Below, piece after piece: positions 28,592-37,148 of a DNA stretch of 64,000 bases. The stretch's first letter is position 1, and each line of letters begins with the position of its first letter. The DNA comes from Allomuricauda sp. CAU 1633 (GTDB taxonomy: Bacteria; Bacteroidota; Bacteroidia; Flavobacteriales; Flavobacteriaceae). The stretch lies in assembly GCF_017313225.1 (NCBI RefSeq), contig NZ_JAFLNE010000001.1, positions 930,001-994,000 of the forward strand, given 5' to 3'. The notes below the pieces were generated by a model, which did not search any database, was not told the origin of the DNA, and worked only from the letters and a program-made list of their open reading frames with translations. The position numbers and the translations under genes were made by a program.

Positions 28592-31500
28592 ATGAAAAAA
28601 TTGATAAAGTTACCCGTTAGTATGCTAAACAAACTATTGATGATCGGCATCTGGGTGTTTTATTGTTCCTCATGGGCTGCTGAAACCAATATATTGGTGG
28701 ACGAGCTTGTATTTTCGGAGGAATTCAAGATGAACAACAACAATGAACCGCAATTAACCATAAGCGGTACTGTTGTAGATGTAAACGGCACACCGCTCCC
28801 TGGAGCCAGTGTTGTAGAGAGTGGGACCCTCAACGGGACCCAAACTGATTTTGATGGTAATTTTACCATTCAATTGTCCAATGCAAGTGCAACTTTGGAG
28901 ATATCCTATATAGGGTATGTAACCAAAACAGTTCCTGTAAATGGACAAACTAGTATTTCGGTAACCCTGGAAGAGAGTGCACAAGCACTACAAGAGGTTG
29001 TGGTGACCGCTTTGGGTATTAAGAGTGACAAAAGAGCACTGGGATACGCCACGGCCCAAGTTGAAGGAGATGACATTAGTGCGGTTAAAGCAACCAACAA
29101 CTTTGTGAACTCCTTGAGCGGTAAGGTGGCAGGTGTGCAGATTTCAAGTACATCCAGCCAGCCTGGTAGTGGTACCCGTATTGTGATCAGGGGTGGTTCT
29201 TCCATTACAGGAAACAACCAACCGTTGATCGTTGTCAACGGGGTTCCCTTTGATGCTGCCAACACCAGTTCATCATCAGGTCTTGGGGATATTGACCCAA
29301 ATGCCATTGAGAGCTTAAGCGTTCTTAAAGGAGCCTCAGCCGCCGCACTTTATGGTAGTAGAGCTGCAAATGGTGTACTACTTATTACCACTAAATCTGG
29401 AGAATTCGAATCCAAACCGGTCATCACTTTCTCCAACTCTGTGAGTTTTGATAGAATTTACGAAATTCCATTACAGAAAGAATGGTCTCAAGGATTTTAT
29501 GACGGTACTGATTGGAGCTATGTTGATGGAGAAACTGCATTTACATCAACAAGCTGGGGTCCAAGAATCTCAGATGTGCCCGGTGCACAGTATTATGACA
29601 GATGGGATGTGTTTAAAACGGGTGTTACCAATGAAAGTACCATCAGTGCCCAGGGAGGTTCTTCAAAAGCATCTTATTTTATAAGCTATAGTAACTTGAT
29701 GAACAACGGTATTTTGGATCCCTTGAAATTTAGAAGGAACTCGATCAATGCAAATACCACGTTTAGGTTTACACCAAAACTTACAGTATCATCCAGTATT
29801 TTGTATACCACACAAAAGAATAATCAATTGGATGAAAACAGCTCTAACAGTGCTTTTATGAACACAGTTATGGCTGCACCAAATACATGGAACCCGTATC
29901 CTATTTATGATGAAAACGGTAGCTTGCGTTCTTATCGAGGTGGTTCCAGAGATCCCTATCTGTGGTTGTTGGACAATGTGGGTAACACTAATGAAAGAGA
30001 TCGTTTTAACGCCAACATTACCATAGAGTACGAGATTGTACCTAAGTTGAGTTTTAGATCTATTACGGGTATCAGTACGTCTAGTTTGCATACAGATTCA
30101 CATTACAACAAAGGAGGTTATGCATCAGTACAGGGAAGCTATGATACCATGGAGCGTTTTGATCGTAACATTGAATCTACGGAGACTTTAACCTATGACA
30201 ATGATTTTGGAGATATTAGTTTAATGGCCTTGGTAGGGCACAATATCTCTGAAAGTAGAAACCGTAGAATTGAATTTGAAGGGAATGGATTGGTGCTGCC
30301 CGGAATTTACAACACAGCAAACGTAAGTGGATTCAATTCTTGGGAGACCAAAAATCTTTTTAGATCCTATTCCTTCTTCGGACAGGCTATGATAGGGTAC
30401 AAAAATTGGCTTTACTATACCGTGACTGGTAGAAATGACTGGGCATCCAGTGTGGCTGATAGCTTTTTCTATCCCAGTCATAGTTTAGGGTTCGTTTTCA
30501 GTGAATTGTTGCCTAAATCTGATGTGTTCAACTATGGTAAATTAAGAGCCAGTTACGCAAAAGTAGGTTCCCCTGCAGATGCATATGCTCGTAACGTGGT
30601 ATTGGGTGATCCTGCCAGTGATGGTGTGCTTTGGCCATTCAATGGTCAACGAAGCTACTTGTCTAATGATCAGTTGCCTAACGTAGGTTTGAGCAATGAG
30701 TTTAAAAGTGAGGTGGAATTGGGTGCTGAGTTGAAGTTTTTCCAAAACCGATTGGGGATAGATTTTGCCTACTACCATAACTGGAGTGAAAACCAAATTT
30801 TGAATGAACAGTTCTTGGCCTCAACGGGTTATACTGAGGGGAGCGTCAACATAGGGGGCATTACCCACAAAGGGGTAGAATTGGCTATTTATGCTACGCC
30901 GATTCAAACTGCTAATTTTGAGTGGGATGTTAACATTAACTTCTCCAAGGATAATCCAGAGGTGGATAACTTAGGAAATAATAATGAGCCCATTGGTGTT
31001 GGTTCGTATGGATCAGCTGTGGTTGGCCAAGCTTATCCAGTAATTTATGGCCCTGGTTTCTTAAGGGACGATCAAGGTAGATTGGTGTTGAGCGATGCTC
31101 CTGGATCAGGATATGGACGTCCTTTGGCCGATAACTCCACAAACCAGGTCTTGGGAAAAACCGTTCCAGATTGGTTGGGAAGTTTTAGAACAGCCTTTAG
31201 ATACAAGAACATTTCACTTTCTGCTTTGTTGGACATTAGTAAAGGTGGATATGTATATAGTTTGAACGACCACTATCTTACCTATTACGGTATGGCCAAA
31301 CACCAAGAGAATAGACCAGAGGATAACATGATCACTTTTGATGGTGTTATGGGGCATGTTGAGAATGGTGAAGTTGTGGTGACCAGTGAGACCCCAGAAG
31401 CAACCCGATACGATTTGTATTGGCAGACAGTGGCCCAAGGGGTTTGGGAAGACAACATCATGCCAAGAGACTACATTAAATTGAGGGAAGTAAACCTAAC

Positions 31501-31714
31501 GTATAGTGTTCCTCAAGATATGTTGTCTGGCATTGGGTTAACTGGCCTTGATGTCTCTTTTTCTGGAAGAAACCTTTGGAGAAAGTTCAAAGATGGTTTT
31601 GAAGGTGCGGATCCTGAAGTTAATACCGATGGTATTACCAATGGTAATGCATACTTGGGTTATAGCATGCCAGCTACCAAGACATATACATTTACCTTAA
31701 CCGCCAAATTTTAA
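28592..31714 (+). CDS. SusC-like TonB-dependent outer-membrane transporter (with DUF885 cluster)
   Basis: This 1040-residue protein has a signal-like N-terminus. A carboxypeptidase-D-like domain (about 50-130, LTISGTVVDVNGTPLPGASV) precedes the plug (LSGKVAGVQI..., GTRIVIRGGSSITGNNQPL, AALYGSRAANGVLLITTKSG) and a 22-strand barrel ending ATKTYTFTLTAKF. SusC proteins import oligomeric nutrients across the outer membrane with a SusD lid, using TonB energy. The susD gene starts within 10 bp. The three hydrolase genes downstream suggest that the cargo is peptide-like or amide-like rather than glycan; that is inference. Confidence 0.95.
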   Translation: MKKLIKLPVSMLNKLLMIGIWVFYCSSWAAETNILVDELVFSEEFKMNNNNEPQLTISGTVVDVNGTPLPGASVVESGTLNGTQTDFDGNFTIQLSNASATLEISYIGYVTKTVPVNGQTSISVTLEESAQALQEVVVTALGIKSDKRALGYATAQVEGDDISAVKATNNFVNSLSGKVAGVQISSTSSQPGSGTRIVIRGGSSITGNNQPLIVVNGVPFDAANTSSSSGLGDIDPNAIESLSVLKGASAAALYGSRAANGVLLITTKSGEFESKPVITFSNSVSFDRIYEIPLQKEWSQGFYDGTDWSYVDGETAFTSTSWGPRISDVPGAQYYDRWDVFKTGVTNESTISAQGGSSKASYFISYSNLMNNGILDPLKFRRNSINANTTFRFTPKLTVSSSILYTTQKNNQLDENSSNSAFMNTVMAAPNTWNPYPIYDENGSLRSYRGGSRDPYLWLLDNVGNTNERDRFNANITIEYEIVPKLSFRSITGISTSSLHTDSHYNKGGYASVQGSYDTMERFDRNIESTETLTYDNDFGDISLMALVGHNISESRNRRIEFEGNGLVLPGIYNTANVSGFNSWETKNLFRSYSFFGQAMIGYKNWLYYTVTGRNDWASSVADSFFYPSHSLGFVFSELLPKSDVFNYGKLRASYAKVGSPADAYARNVVLGDPASDGVLWPFNGQRSYLSNDQLPNVGLSNEFKSEVELGAELKFFQNRLGIDFAYYHNWSENQILNEQFLASTGYTEGSVNIGGITHKGVELAIYATPIQTANFEWDVNINFSKDNPEVDNLGNNNEPIGVGSYGSAVVGQAYPVIYGPGFLRDDQGRLVLSDAPGSGYGRPLADNSTNQVLGKTVPDWLGSFRTAFRYKNISLSALLDISKGGYVYSLNDHYLTYYGMAKHQENRPEDNMITFDGVMGHVENGEVVVTSETPEATRYDLYWQTVAQGVWEDNIMPRDYIKLREVNLTYSVPQDMLSGIGLTGLDVSFSGRNLWRKFKDGFEGADPEVNTDGITNGNAYLGYSMPATKTYTFTLTAKF

Positions 31715-31724
31715 TACAATGACT

Positions 31725-33179
31725 ATGAAAAGATTATATATAAAACACTACGCAGTTTTGGTCGCAATGATCACCTTGTTGATAGGTTGTGATACTTGGA
31801 TAGACGTTGACCAAGATCCCAATAGTATTGTGGATGGACCACTGATTACAGAAGACGTAATGTTGATTGGGGTTGAAGCTGAATGGGCCGCATTGGCTAC
31901 TAACCAGTTGGATACATGGGAAGGTTTTGCTCAATGGTTGTCTTATCACTCCATTGAAGGCTCAACCTCTAGATCTATGGATATCAATGCTGATTATGGG
32001 AATGAAGTATGGGATTCCTATTCTGTTTCCTTAAAACATGCCATTGAACTTTATGACAAAGCTGAAGCAAATGGTAATACCCATTATCAAGGGGTGGCTG
32101 GGATTATTGCGGCCTTCCATTGGTTCTACATAGCGGATGTTTACGATCAGGCGCCATTGGAAGATGCTATCCAAGGATTGGATGCTTTGCAGCCAACATT
32201 GGCAAGTCAAGCAGAATTGTATGCACATGCCAATGGGCTGTTGGACGAGGCAATTAGCCTTTTAAGTGCTCCAAACCAAGGAGATCGTGTTCCTGCAGGA
32301 GATGATTATCTTTTAGATGGAGATATGGACAAATGGATCAGATATGCCTATTCCATGAAGGCCAGACAAGCCCTTAGACTATCTTATGCTCCTGGAACAA
32401 CTCCAGCAGCTCAAGCAAGCTTGGCTTTGACCTATCTTGACAATGGTATGATCTCCAATGACGATAACGTTATGTGGAGACACTTGGACGAATTAGCCAA
32501 TGCCAACCCGTTGTTCAACTACATGAACAGAGCCTATTCCGGTGGTCTTGGATTAACACCAGGTAACTTTTTAATAGACTTGATGAACTCCTACAATGAC
32601 CCAAGAAGACCTATCATGTTTACCTATTCCGAAGAGTTCCCTGACGGATTTGTAGGCTTGCAGTCTGGTGCGGTGGTTCAACCAGGGCAAACCCCTAGCC
32701 ACTGGAGATACACCTACATTTCTATGTCCTATCCAGCGCAGATCATGATGTATGCCGAATCAGAATTTATCAGAGCTGAAGCCTATGCATTCAATGGCCA
32801 GTGGGCTCTGGCTGAAGAGGTTATGAAGGCAGGTATCGCTGCTGATATGGAGTTCGTAGGAGTGGAGCAGACAGAAATTGATGCCTATTTGGCTCAAGCT
32901 TTTTTGACTATGCCAACCAATATAGAAGATGCTCAAAATCTGATTATTGATCAAAAGTATATCGCCAACGTATTCAGGACCCACGAATCGTATTTTGATT
33001 ATGTAAGAACAGGGTATCCAGAATTCGATTTTGATTATATGCTGTTGAATGTGTACAATACAGAAACCTTCCCAAGAAGGTTCCCATACCCACTAAACGA
33101 AGTGGAAAGAAATCCAAATGTAACTGCAGTTGGTCAACCGGATTGGTTTGCCAAGGGTACTACTTGGGATAATAAGTAG
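31725..33179 (+). CDS. SusD-like nutrient-binding lipoprotein
   Basis: The protein has 484 residues from the ATG at 31725; the ATG at 31719 would add two residues. The lipoprotein signal ends LLIGC (Cys22), then DTWIDVDQDPN. The helical TPR-like body and the C-terminal segment (YFDYVRTGYPEFDF... FPRRFPYPLNEVERNPN) match the SusD-like branch often found with amino-acid- or peptide-linked loci. SusD caps the SusC barrel and binds substrate at the cell surface. A strong terminator follows, so SusC-SusD form one unit. Confidence 0.93.
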   Translation: MKRLYIKHYAVLVAMITLLIGCDTWIDVDQDPNSIVDGPLITEDVMLIGVEAEWAALATNQLDTWEGFAQWLSYHSIEGSTSRSMDINADYGNEVWDSYSVSLKHAIELYDKAEANGNTHYQGVAGIIAAFHWFYIADVYDQAPLEDAIQGLDALQPTLASQAELYAHANGLLDEAISLLSAPNQGDRVPAGDDYLLDGDMDKWIRYAYSMKARQALRLSYAPGTTPAAQASLALTYLDNGMISNDDNVMWRHLDELANANPLFNYMNRAYSGGLGLTPGNFLIDLMNSYNDPRRPIMFTYSEEFPDGFVGLQSGAVVQPGQTPSHWRYTYISMSYPAQIMMYAESEFIRAEAYAFNGQWALAEEVMKAGIAADMEFVGVEQTEIDAYLAQAFLTMPTNIEDAQNLIIDQKYIANVFRTHESYFDYVRTGYPEFDFDYMLLNVYNTETFPRRFPYPLNEVERNPNVTAVGQPDWFAKGTTWDNK

Positions 33180-33195
33180 TAAAAATGGAAGAAAG

Positions 33196-33226
33196 CGGGG
33201 CCATGTTTTAATGGCCCCGTCTTTTT
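33196..33226 (+). terminator. Strong terminator after the first SusD gene
   Basis: Perfect 9-bp arms CGGGGCCAT (33196-33204) and ATGGCCCCG (33211-33219) enclose a 6-nt loop and are followed by a T-rich run. Confidence 0.9.
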
Positions 33227-33275
33227 ATTAAAACCATAATTAGAATTAGTTCTGATGTAATTTTTGAGAACAACA

Positions 33276-35006
33276 ATGAGAATAATAGTTTCAAAACAAG
33301 TAGCCTCACTTTTTCTGGCATTGTTTCTAACAATGACAAGTTTCGCACAAAATGGTGGTGACGCGGCCCCCGTGAGTGAGTTGTATCAGTTGATGAACGA
33401 GATGTCTGCCGATTATGGAAGCCTAAGTAGATTTTATATTGTGGAGAGTTCCCGAGAAAGAAGGGAACGTTTCAAAGAATTCTACCAAAGTTACCTTTCC
33501 AGATTGGAAGAGTTCACGTTTAATCAATTGTCAACCAATGGTAGGGTAGACTATCTTTTGGTCAAGAGTGACATTAACAGAAGTTTGCGGAATTTAGATG
33601 CAGAAGCTGAAGAATATGCCAAAATTGAAAAATGGGTATCCTATGCTGGACCTATTTATGAAACCGAAAAATTACGGAGAAGGGGCATACATCTGGAATC
33701 AGCCAAGGTAGCCGCTCAATTGAACGAAATAAGCAATAAATTAGAAACCCTTTCAACTGAACTTTCCAAAGAACCACCATCTTTTGATCGTAGCCTGGCC
33801 GAAAGAGGGCAAGATGTTGTCAAAGGTCACCAAACCGCCCTTGAAAGCATCTACGAATTTTACAATGGCTATGACCCAGATTTTACCTGGTGGATGGAAA
33901 AGCCCTACGCTCAACTTATGGAAGAGCTTAAGGCCTATGGTGAACTTATCATGACCAAGGTGGATGAAAGTACCCTTCCCAAAGACGATGGAAGCGGAAT
34001 TATTGGTAGCCCTGTTGGTGCCAAAGAATTGAAGAACTTGCTCGAAGATGCCTTTATTCCCTATTCTGCAGAAGAATTGGTGGAGATAGCCAATAAGGAA
34101 TTTGCATGGTGCGATAAAGAACTGTTAAAAGCATCCCGTGAAATGGGATTTGGCGACAATTGGAAAGCCGCCCAAGAAAAAGTAAAACAATCCTATGTGC
34201 CCGAAGGTCAACAACCTGAAGCTATGTTGGATTTGTACAATCAGTCTATAGACTTTCTCAAGAAAAATGATTTATTGTCAATTCCTCCTGTTGCAGAAGA
34301 AACATGGAGAATGCGCATGATGAGTCCAGAAAGACAAAAAATTGCTCCCTTCTTCCTTGGTGGAGAAACCCTGATGATCTCATACCCAACCAATACCATG
34401 GATCATGATGATAAAATGATGAGTATGAGGGGCAACAATCCCCACTTCTCAAGAGCTACGGTGCACCATGAACTCATTGCAGGGCATCACTTACAAGGCT
34501 TTATGAACAGAAGACATAAAACCTATCGCCATTTTAGAACTCCGTTCTGGACTGAAGGTTGGGCCCTGTATTGGGAACTTATCCTATGGGATATGGACTT
34601 TCCAAGGTCCCCAGAAGATCGTATAGGAATGTTGTTTTGGCGAATGCACCGTTGTGCCCGTATCATTTTCTCCCTTAATTACCATTTGGGGAAATGGACA
34701 CCTCAAGAATGTATTGATTATCTAGTGGATCGGGTTGGGCATGAAAGAGCTAATGCCGAAGGTGAAGTAAGACGTTCTTTTACAGCTCGTTATGGACCAT
34801 TGTATCAATTGGCATATATGACAGGGGGGATGCAATTCTACGCCTTAAAAAAGGAACTCGTCGATTCTGGAAAAATGACCTACAAGGAATTCCATGATGC
34901 CGTTCTACGGGAGAACAGCATGCCGGTAGAGATGGTACGTGCCATACTCACCGATCAACCCTTGAGCAAGAATTATAAAACTTCTTGGAAGTTTTACGAT
35001 AAATAA
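33276..35006 (+). CDS. Secreted DUF885 putative zinc hydrolase, copy 1
   Basis: The protein has 576 residues from the ATG at 33276, which is preferred over a TTG at 33264. It has a signal peptide (QVASLFLALFLTMTSFAQ). The C-terminal half carries the DUF885 metal signature: His398-Glu399 and His404 in VHHELIAGHHLQ, plus a downstream Glu427 in TEGWALYWE, an arrangement like gluzincin peptidases but with HEx4H spacing. DUF885 proteins are thought to be metal-dependent hydrolases; the substrate is not known here. It is the first of three paralogues and is separated from copies 2 and 3 by a terminator and a leader of about 300 bp. Confidence 0.9.
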   Translation: MRIIVSKQVASLFLALFLTMTSFAQNGGDAAPVSELYQLMNEMSADYGSLSRFYIVESSRERRERFKEFYQSYLSRLEEFTFNQLSTNGRVDYLLVKSDINRSLRNLDAEAEEYAKIEKWVSYAGPIYETEKLRRRGIHLESAKVAAQLNEISNKLETLSTELSKEPPSFDRSLAERGQDVVKGHQTALESIYEFYNGYDPDFTWWMEKPYAQLMEELKAYGELIMTKVDESTLPKDDGSGIIGSPVGAKELKNLLEDAFIPYSAEELVEIANKEFAWCDKELLKASREMGFGDNWKAAQEKVKQSYVPEGQQPEAMLDLYNQSIDFLKKNDLLSIPPVAEETWRMRMMSPERQKIAPFFLGGETLMISYPTNTMDHDDKMMSMRGNNPHFSRATVHHELIAGHHLQGFMNRRHKTYRHFRTPFWTEGWALYWELILWDMDFPRSPEDRIGMLFWRMHRCARIIFSLNYHLGKWTPQECIDYLVDRVGHERANAEGEVRRSFTARYGPLYQLAYMTGGMQFYALKKELVDSGKMTYKEFHDAVLRENSMPVEMVRAILTDQPLSKNYKTSWKFYDK

Positions 35007-35039
35007 GAATTGTTTGTTTTTAGTTGTTTGAGTTAGTGT

Positions 35040-35079
35040 CCTAGGGCCATCATTTTTTTGATGGCCCTAGGGTTTTTTT
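35040..35079 (+). terminator. Strong terminator after DUF885 copy 1
   Basis: 13-bp perfect arms CCTAGGGCCATCA (35040-35052) and TGATGGCCCTAGG (35059-35071) enclose a 6-nt T loop and are followed by seven T residues. The core GGGCCAT/ATGGCCC is shared with the terminator at 33196. Confidence 0.93.
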
Positions 35080-35370
35080 GGCCAATTATCTATTGGCTTT
35101 ATCAACCCGAATATGGAGTTATAAAATTGCCTCTTTACTTAGGCTAAATAGATCAATTCCAATGGGATGCCTAAAATTCAACATTAGACAACATAATATC
35201 AATTACAGTTAATATGTTATTATGGGTCGGCGTAAATCTACAATACCTTTAAAGTGATTTAAGAAAATGAAAGTTTTCAACCATGCCTTAAAATGACTCA
35301 GATAATAGAATTTTAAAGGGGTTGTTTGATTTCGGCATGGAATAATTTTTAAACCAAACTAACTATCGGA
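35080..35370. promoter_or_regulatory. Leader region before DUF885 copy 2
   Basis: About 290 bp without a gene separate two terminated units. It contains nested inverted repeats: CCATGCC (35281-35287) pairs with GGCATGG (35334-35340), and TTAAAA (35288-35293) pairs with TTTTAA (35311-35316). They end 30 bp before the ATG at 35371. It must hold the promoter of copies 2 and 3, but no exact -7 box stood out (TACCTTTA near 35240 is close). Confidence 0.4.
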
Positions 35371-37146
35371 ATGAGAAATAAAAAAATGTTGGGGATTGTC
35401 TCCTCTGTTCTAATGATGGGGTCAGTTTCAATGTCCTTGAATGCACAAGCCAAACAAGAAGCTTTGTATGTGCCTTGCGAGGAAATGCCGGACTTAATGA
35501 CCAAATACAGTGCAGATTATAGTGCATTGGTCCGTTTTTATGCACCAGGTGTGCGGAGTTTTTGGGGAAGAACAAATGACCCAGGGGGGTCTCCTGAGCG
35601 CCGGGAAAGAATGACCAAACTGCGTAATGACTATTTGGCAAAATTGGCAAGCTTGGATTTCAATGCATTGCCCCAAGAATGCAAAGCAGACTATGTATTG
35701 TTCAAAAGAGACTTGGAAAAGGAAAATGCCGAGGCCAAAGAGCAGGAAGCGGTGTATCAAAAGATAAAAAAATGGTTTCCATTCTCTAACAACATCTATT
35801 CCTACATAGAAGCAAGAAGAAGAGGACATCAGCCTGATGCTACAAAAATGGCCAAAGAATGGAACGATGTTGTGGAACAAATAAAAAGCCTAAAAAGCCA
35901 GCTGGAAAAAACTACATCCTTGGGTAAGGATGAGGTGGAAGAAGCTGTTCGAGTTATAGAAGACTTGAAGAATTCCGCTGAAAATGTATACGCATTCTAT
36001 AACGGATATGATCCTCTTTTTACTTGGTGGATGCCTACCATATACGAAGCAATGGGGAAGGAATTTGATGCGTATGCTGAAGTATTCAAAAACAAGGTTG
36101 AAGTTGGAAAACCTGTTGATGAAAGTGGTATCGTGGGCAATCCTGTTGGTCGTGAAGTGTTGATGAGACAATTGGAGTATGAGATGATTGACTATACTCC
36201 TGAGGAATTGATTGAATTGGCCAATGAAGAATTCGCATGGTGCGATGCTGAACTGCTGAAAGCATCACAAGAAATGGGATTTGGCAATGATTGGAAAGCT
36301 GCCCAGGAAAAAGTGAAAAATGCTTACGTGGAGCCTGGCAAACAACCCGAGCTTATTCTTCGCTTGTACAATGAAGCCGTGGATTTTCTTAAAAAGAACG
36401 ATTTGATTACAATTCCCCCATTGGCCGAAGAAGTTTGGGGTATGCGCATGATGTCTCCTGAACGTCAGTTGGTAAATCCATTTTTTACAGGCGGTTCCTC
36501 CATTAGTATTTCATACCCTACCGATGACATGACCTATGAGCAGCGTATGATGAGTATGCGTGGAAACAACCCTCATTTCTCTATGGCAACCGTACACCAT
36601 GAATTGATTGCAGGGCACAACCTTCAAGGTTTTATGAACAGCCGTCACCGTACCTACCGCAATTTCCGTACCCCATTCTGGACTGAAGGATGGGCGTTGT
36701 ACTGGGAGCTTTTGTTGTGGGACAAAGGGTTTCCACAAGGTCCCGAAGACCGTATTGGAATGTTGTTCTGGCACATGCACCGTTGTGCACGTATCATTTT
36801 CTCTTTGAACTATCATTTGGGCAAATGGACGCCACAGGAATGTATCGACTTTTTGGTAGATCGTGTAGGCCATGAGCGTGCCAATGCAGAAGGTGAGGTA
36901 AGACGTTCCTTTGTGGGTAACTACCCTCCATTGTATCAATTGGCATATCTAACAGGAGGTCGTCAGTTCTATGCATTGCACAAAGAGCTTGTAGATAGCG
37001 GAAAAATGACCAACAAGGAATTCCACGACCGAATTATCACCATGAACGCAATGCCAGTTGAGATGATAAAAGCTATTATAACCGATCAGAAAATCAACAA
37101 AAATTATAAGGCCAAATGGAAATTTTACGAAGCCCCAAAACAATAA
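35371..37146 (+). CDS. Secreted DUF885 putative zinc hydrolase, copy 2
   Basis: The protein has 591 residues with a signal peptide (LGIVSSVLMMGSVSMSLNAQA). It has the same domain as copy 1, with His410-Glu411...His416 (HHELIAGHNLQ) and Glu439 (TEGWALYWE). It has an N-terminal block (YVPCEEMPDLM...VRSFWGR) that is also present in copy 3 but mostly missing in copy 1, so copies 2 and 3 are the closer pair. Large segments around the active site (MMSPERQ, SMRGNNPHFS, MHRCARIIFSLNYHLGKWTPQEC) are shared with copy 1. Copy 3 starts 2 bp after its stop. Confidence 0.9.
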   Translation: MRNKKMLGIVSSVLMMGSVSMSLNAQAKQEALYVPCEEMPDLMTKYSADYSALVRFYAPGVRSFWGRTNDPGGSPERRERMTKLRNDYLAKLASLDFNALPQECKADYVLFKRDLEKENAEAKEQEAVYQKIKKWFPFSNNIYSYIEARRRGHQPDATKMAKEWNDVVEQIKSLKSQLEKTTSLGKDEVEEAVRVIEDLKNSAENVYAFYNGYDPLFTWWMPTIYEAMGKEFDAYAEVFKNKVEVGKPVDESGIVGNPVGREVLMRQLEYEMIDYTPEELIELANEEFAWCDAELLKASQEMGFGNDWKAAQEKVKNAYVEPGKQPELILRLYNEAVDFLKKNDLITIPPLAEEVWGMRMMSPERQLVNPFFTGGSSISISYPTDDMTYEQRMMSMRGNNPHFSMATVHHELIAGHNLQGFMNSRHRTYRNFRTPFWTEGWALYWELLLWDKGFPQGPEDRIGMLFWHMHRCARIIFSLNYHLGKWTPQECIDFLVDRVGHERANAEGEVRRSFVGNYPPLYQLAYLTGGRQFYALHKELVDSGKMTNKEFHDRIITMNAMPVEMIKAIITDQKINKNYKAKWKFYEAPKQ

Positions 37147-37148
37147 AA

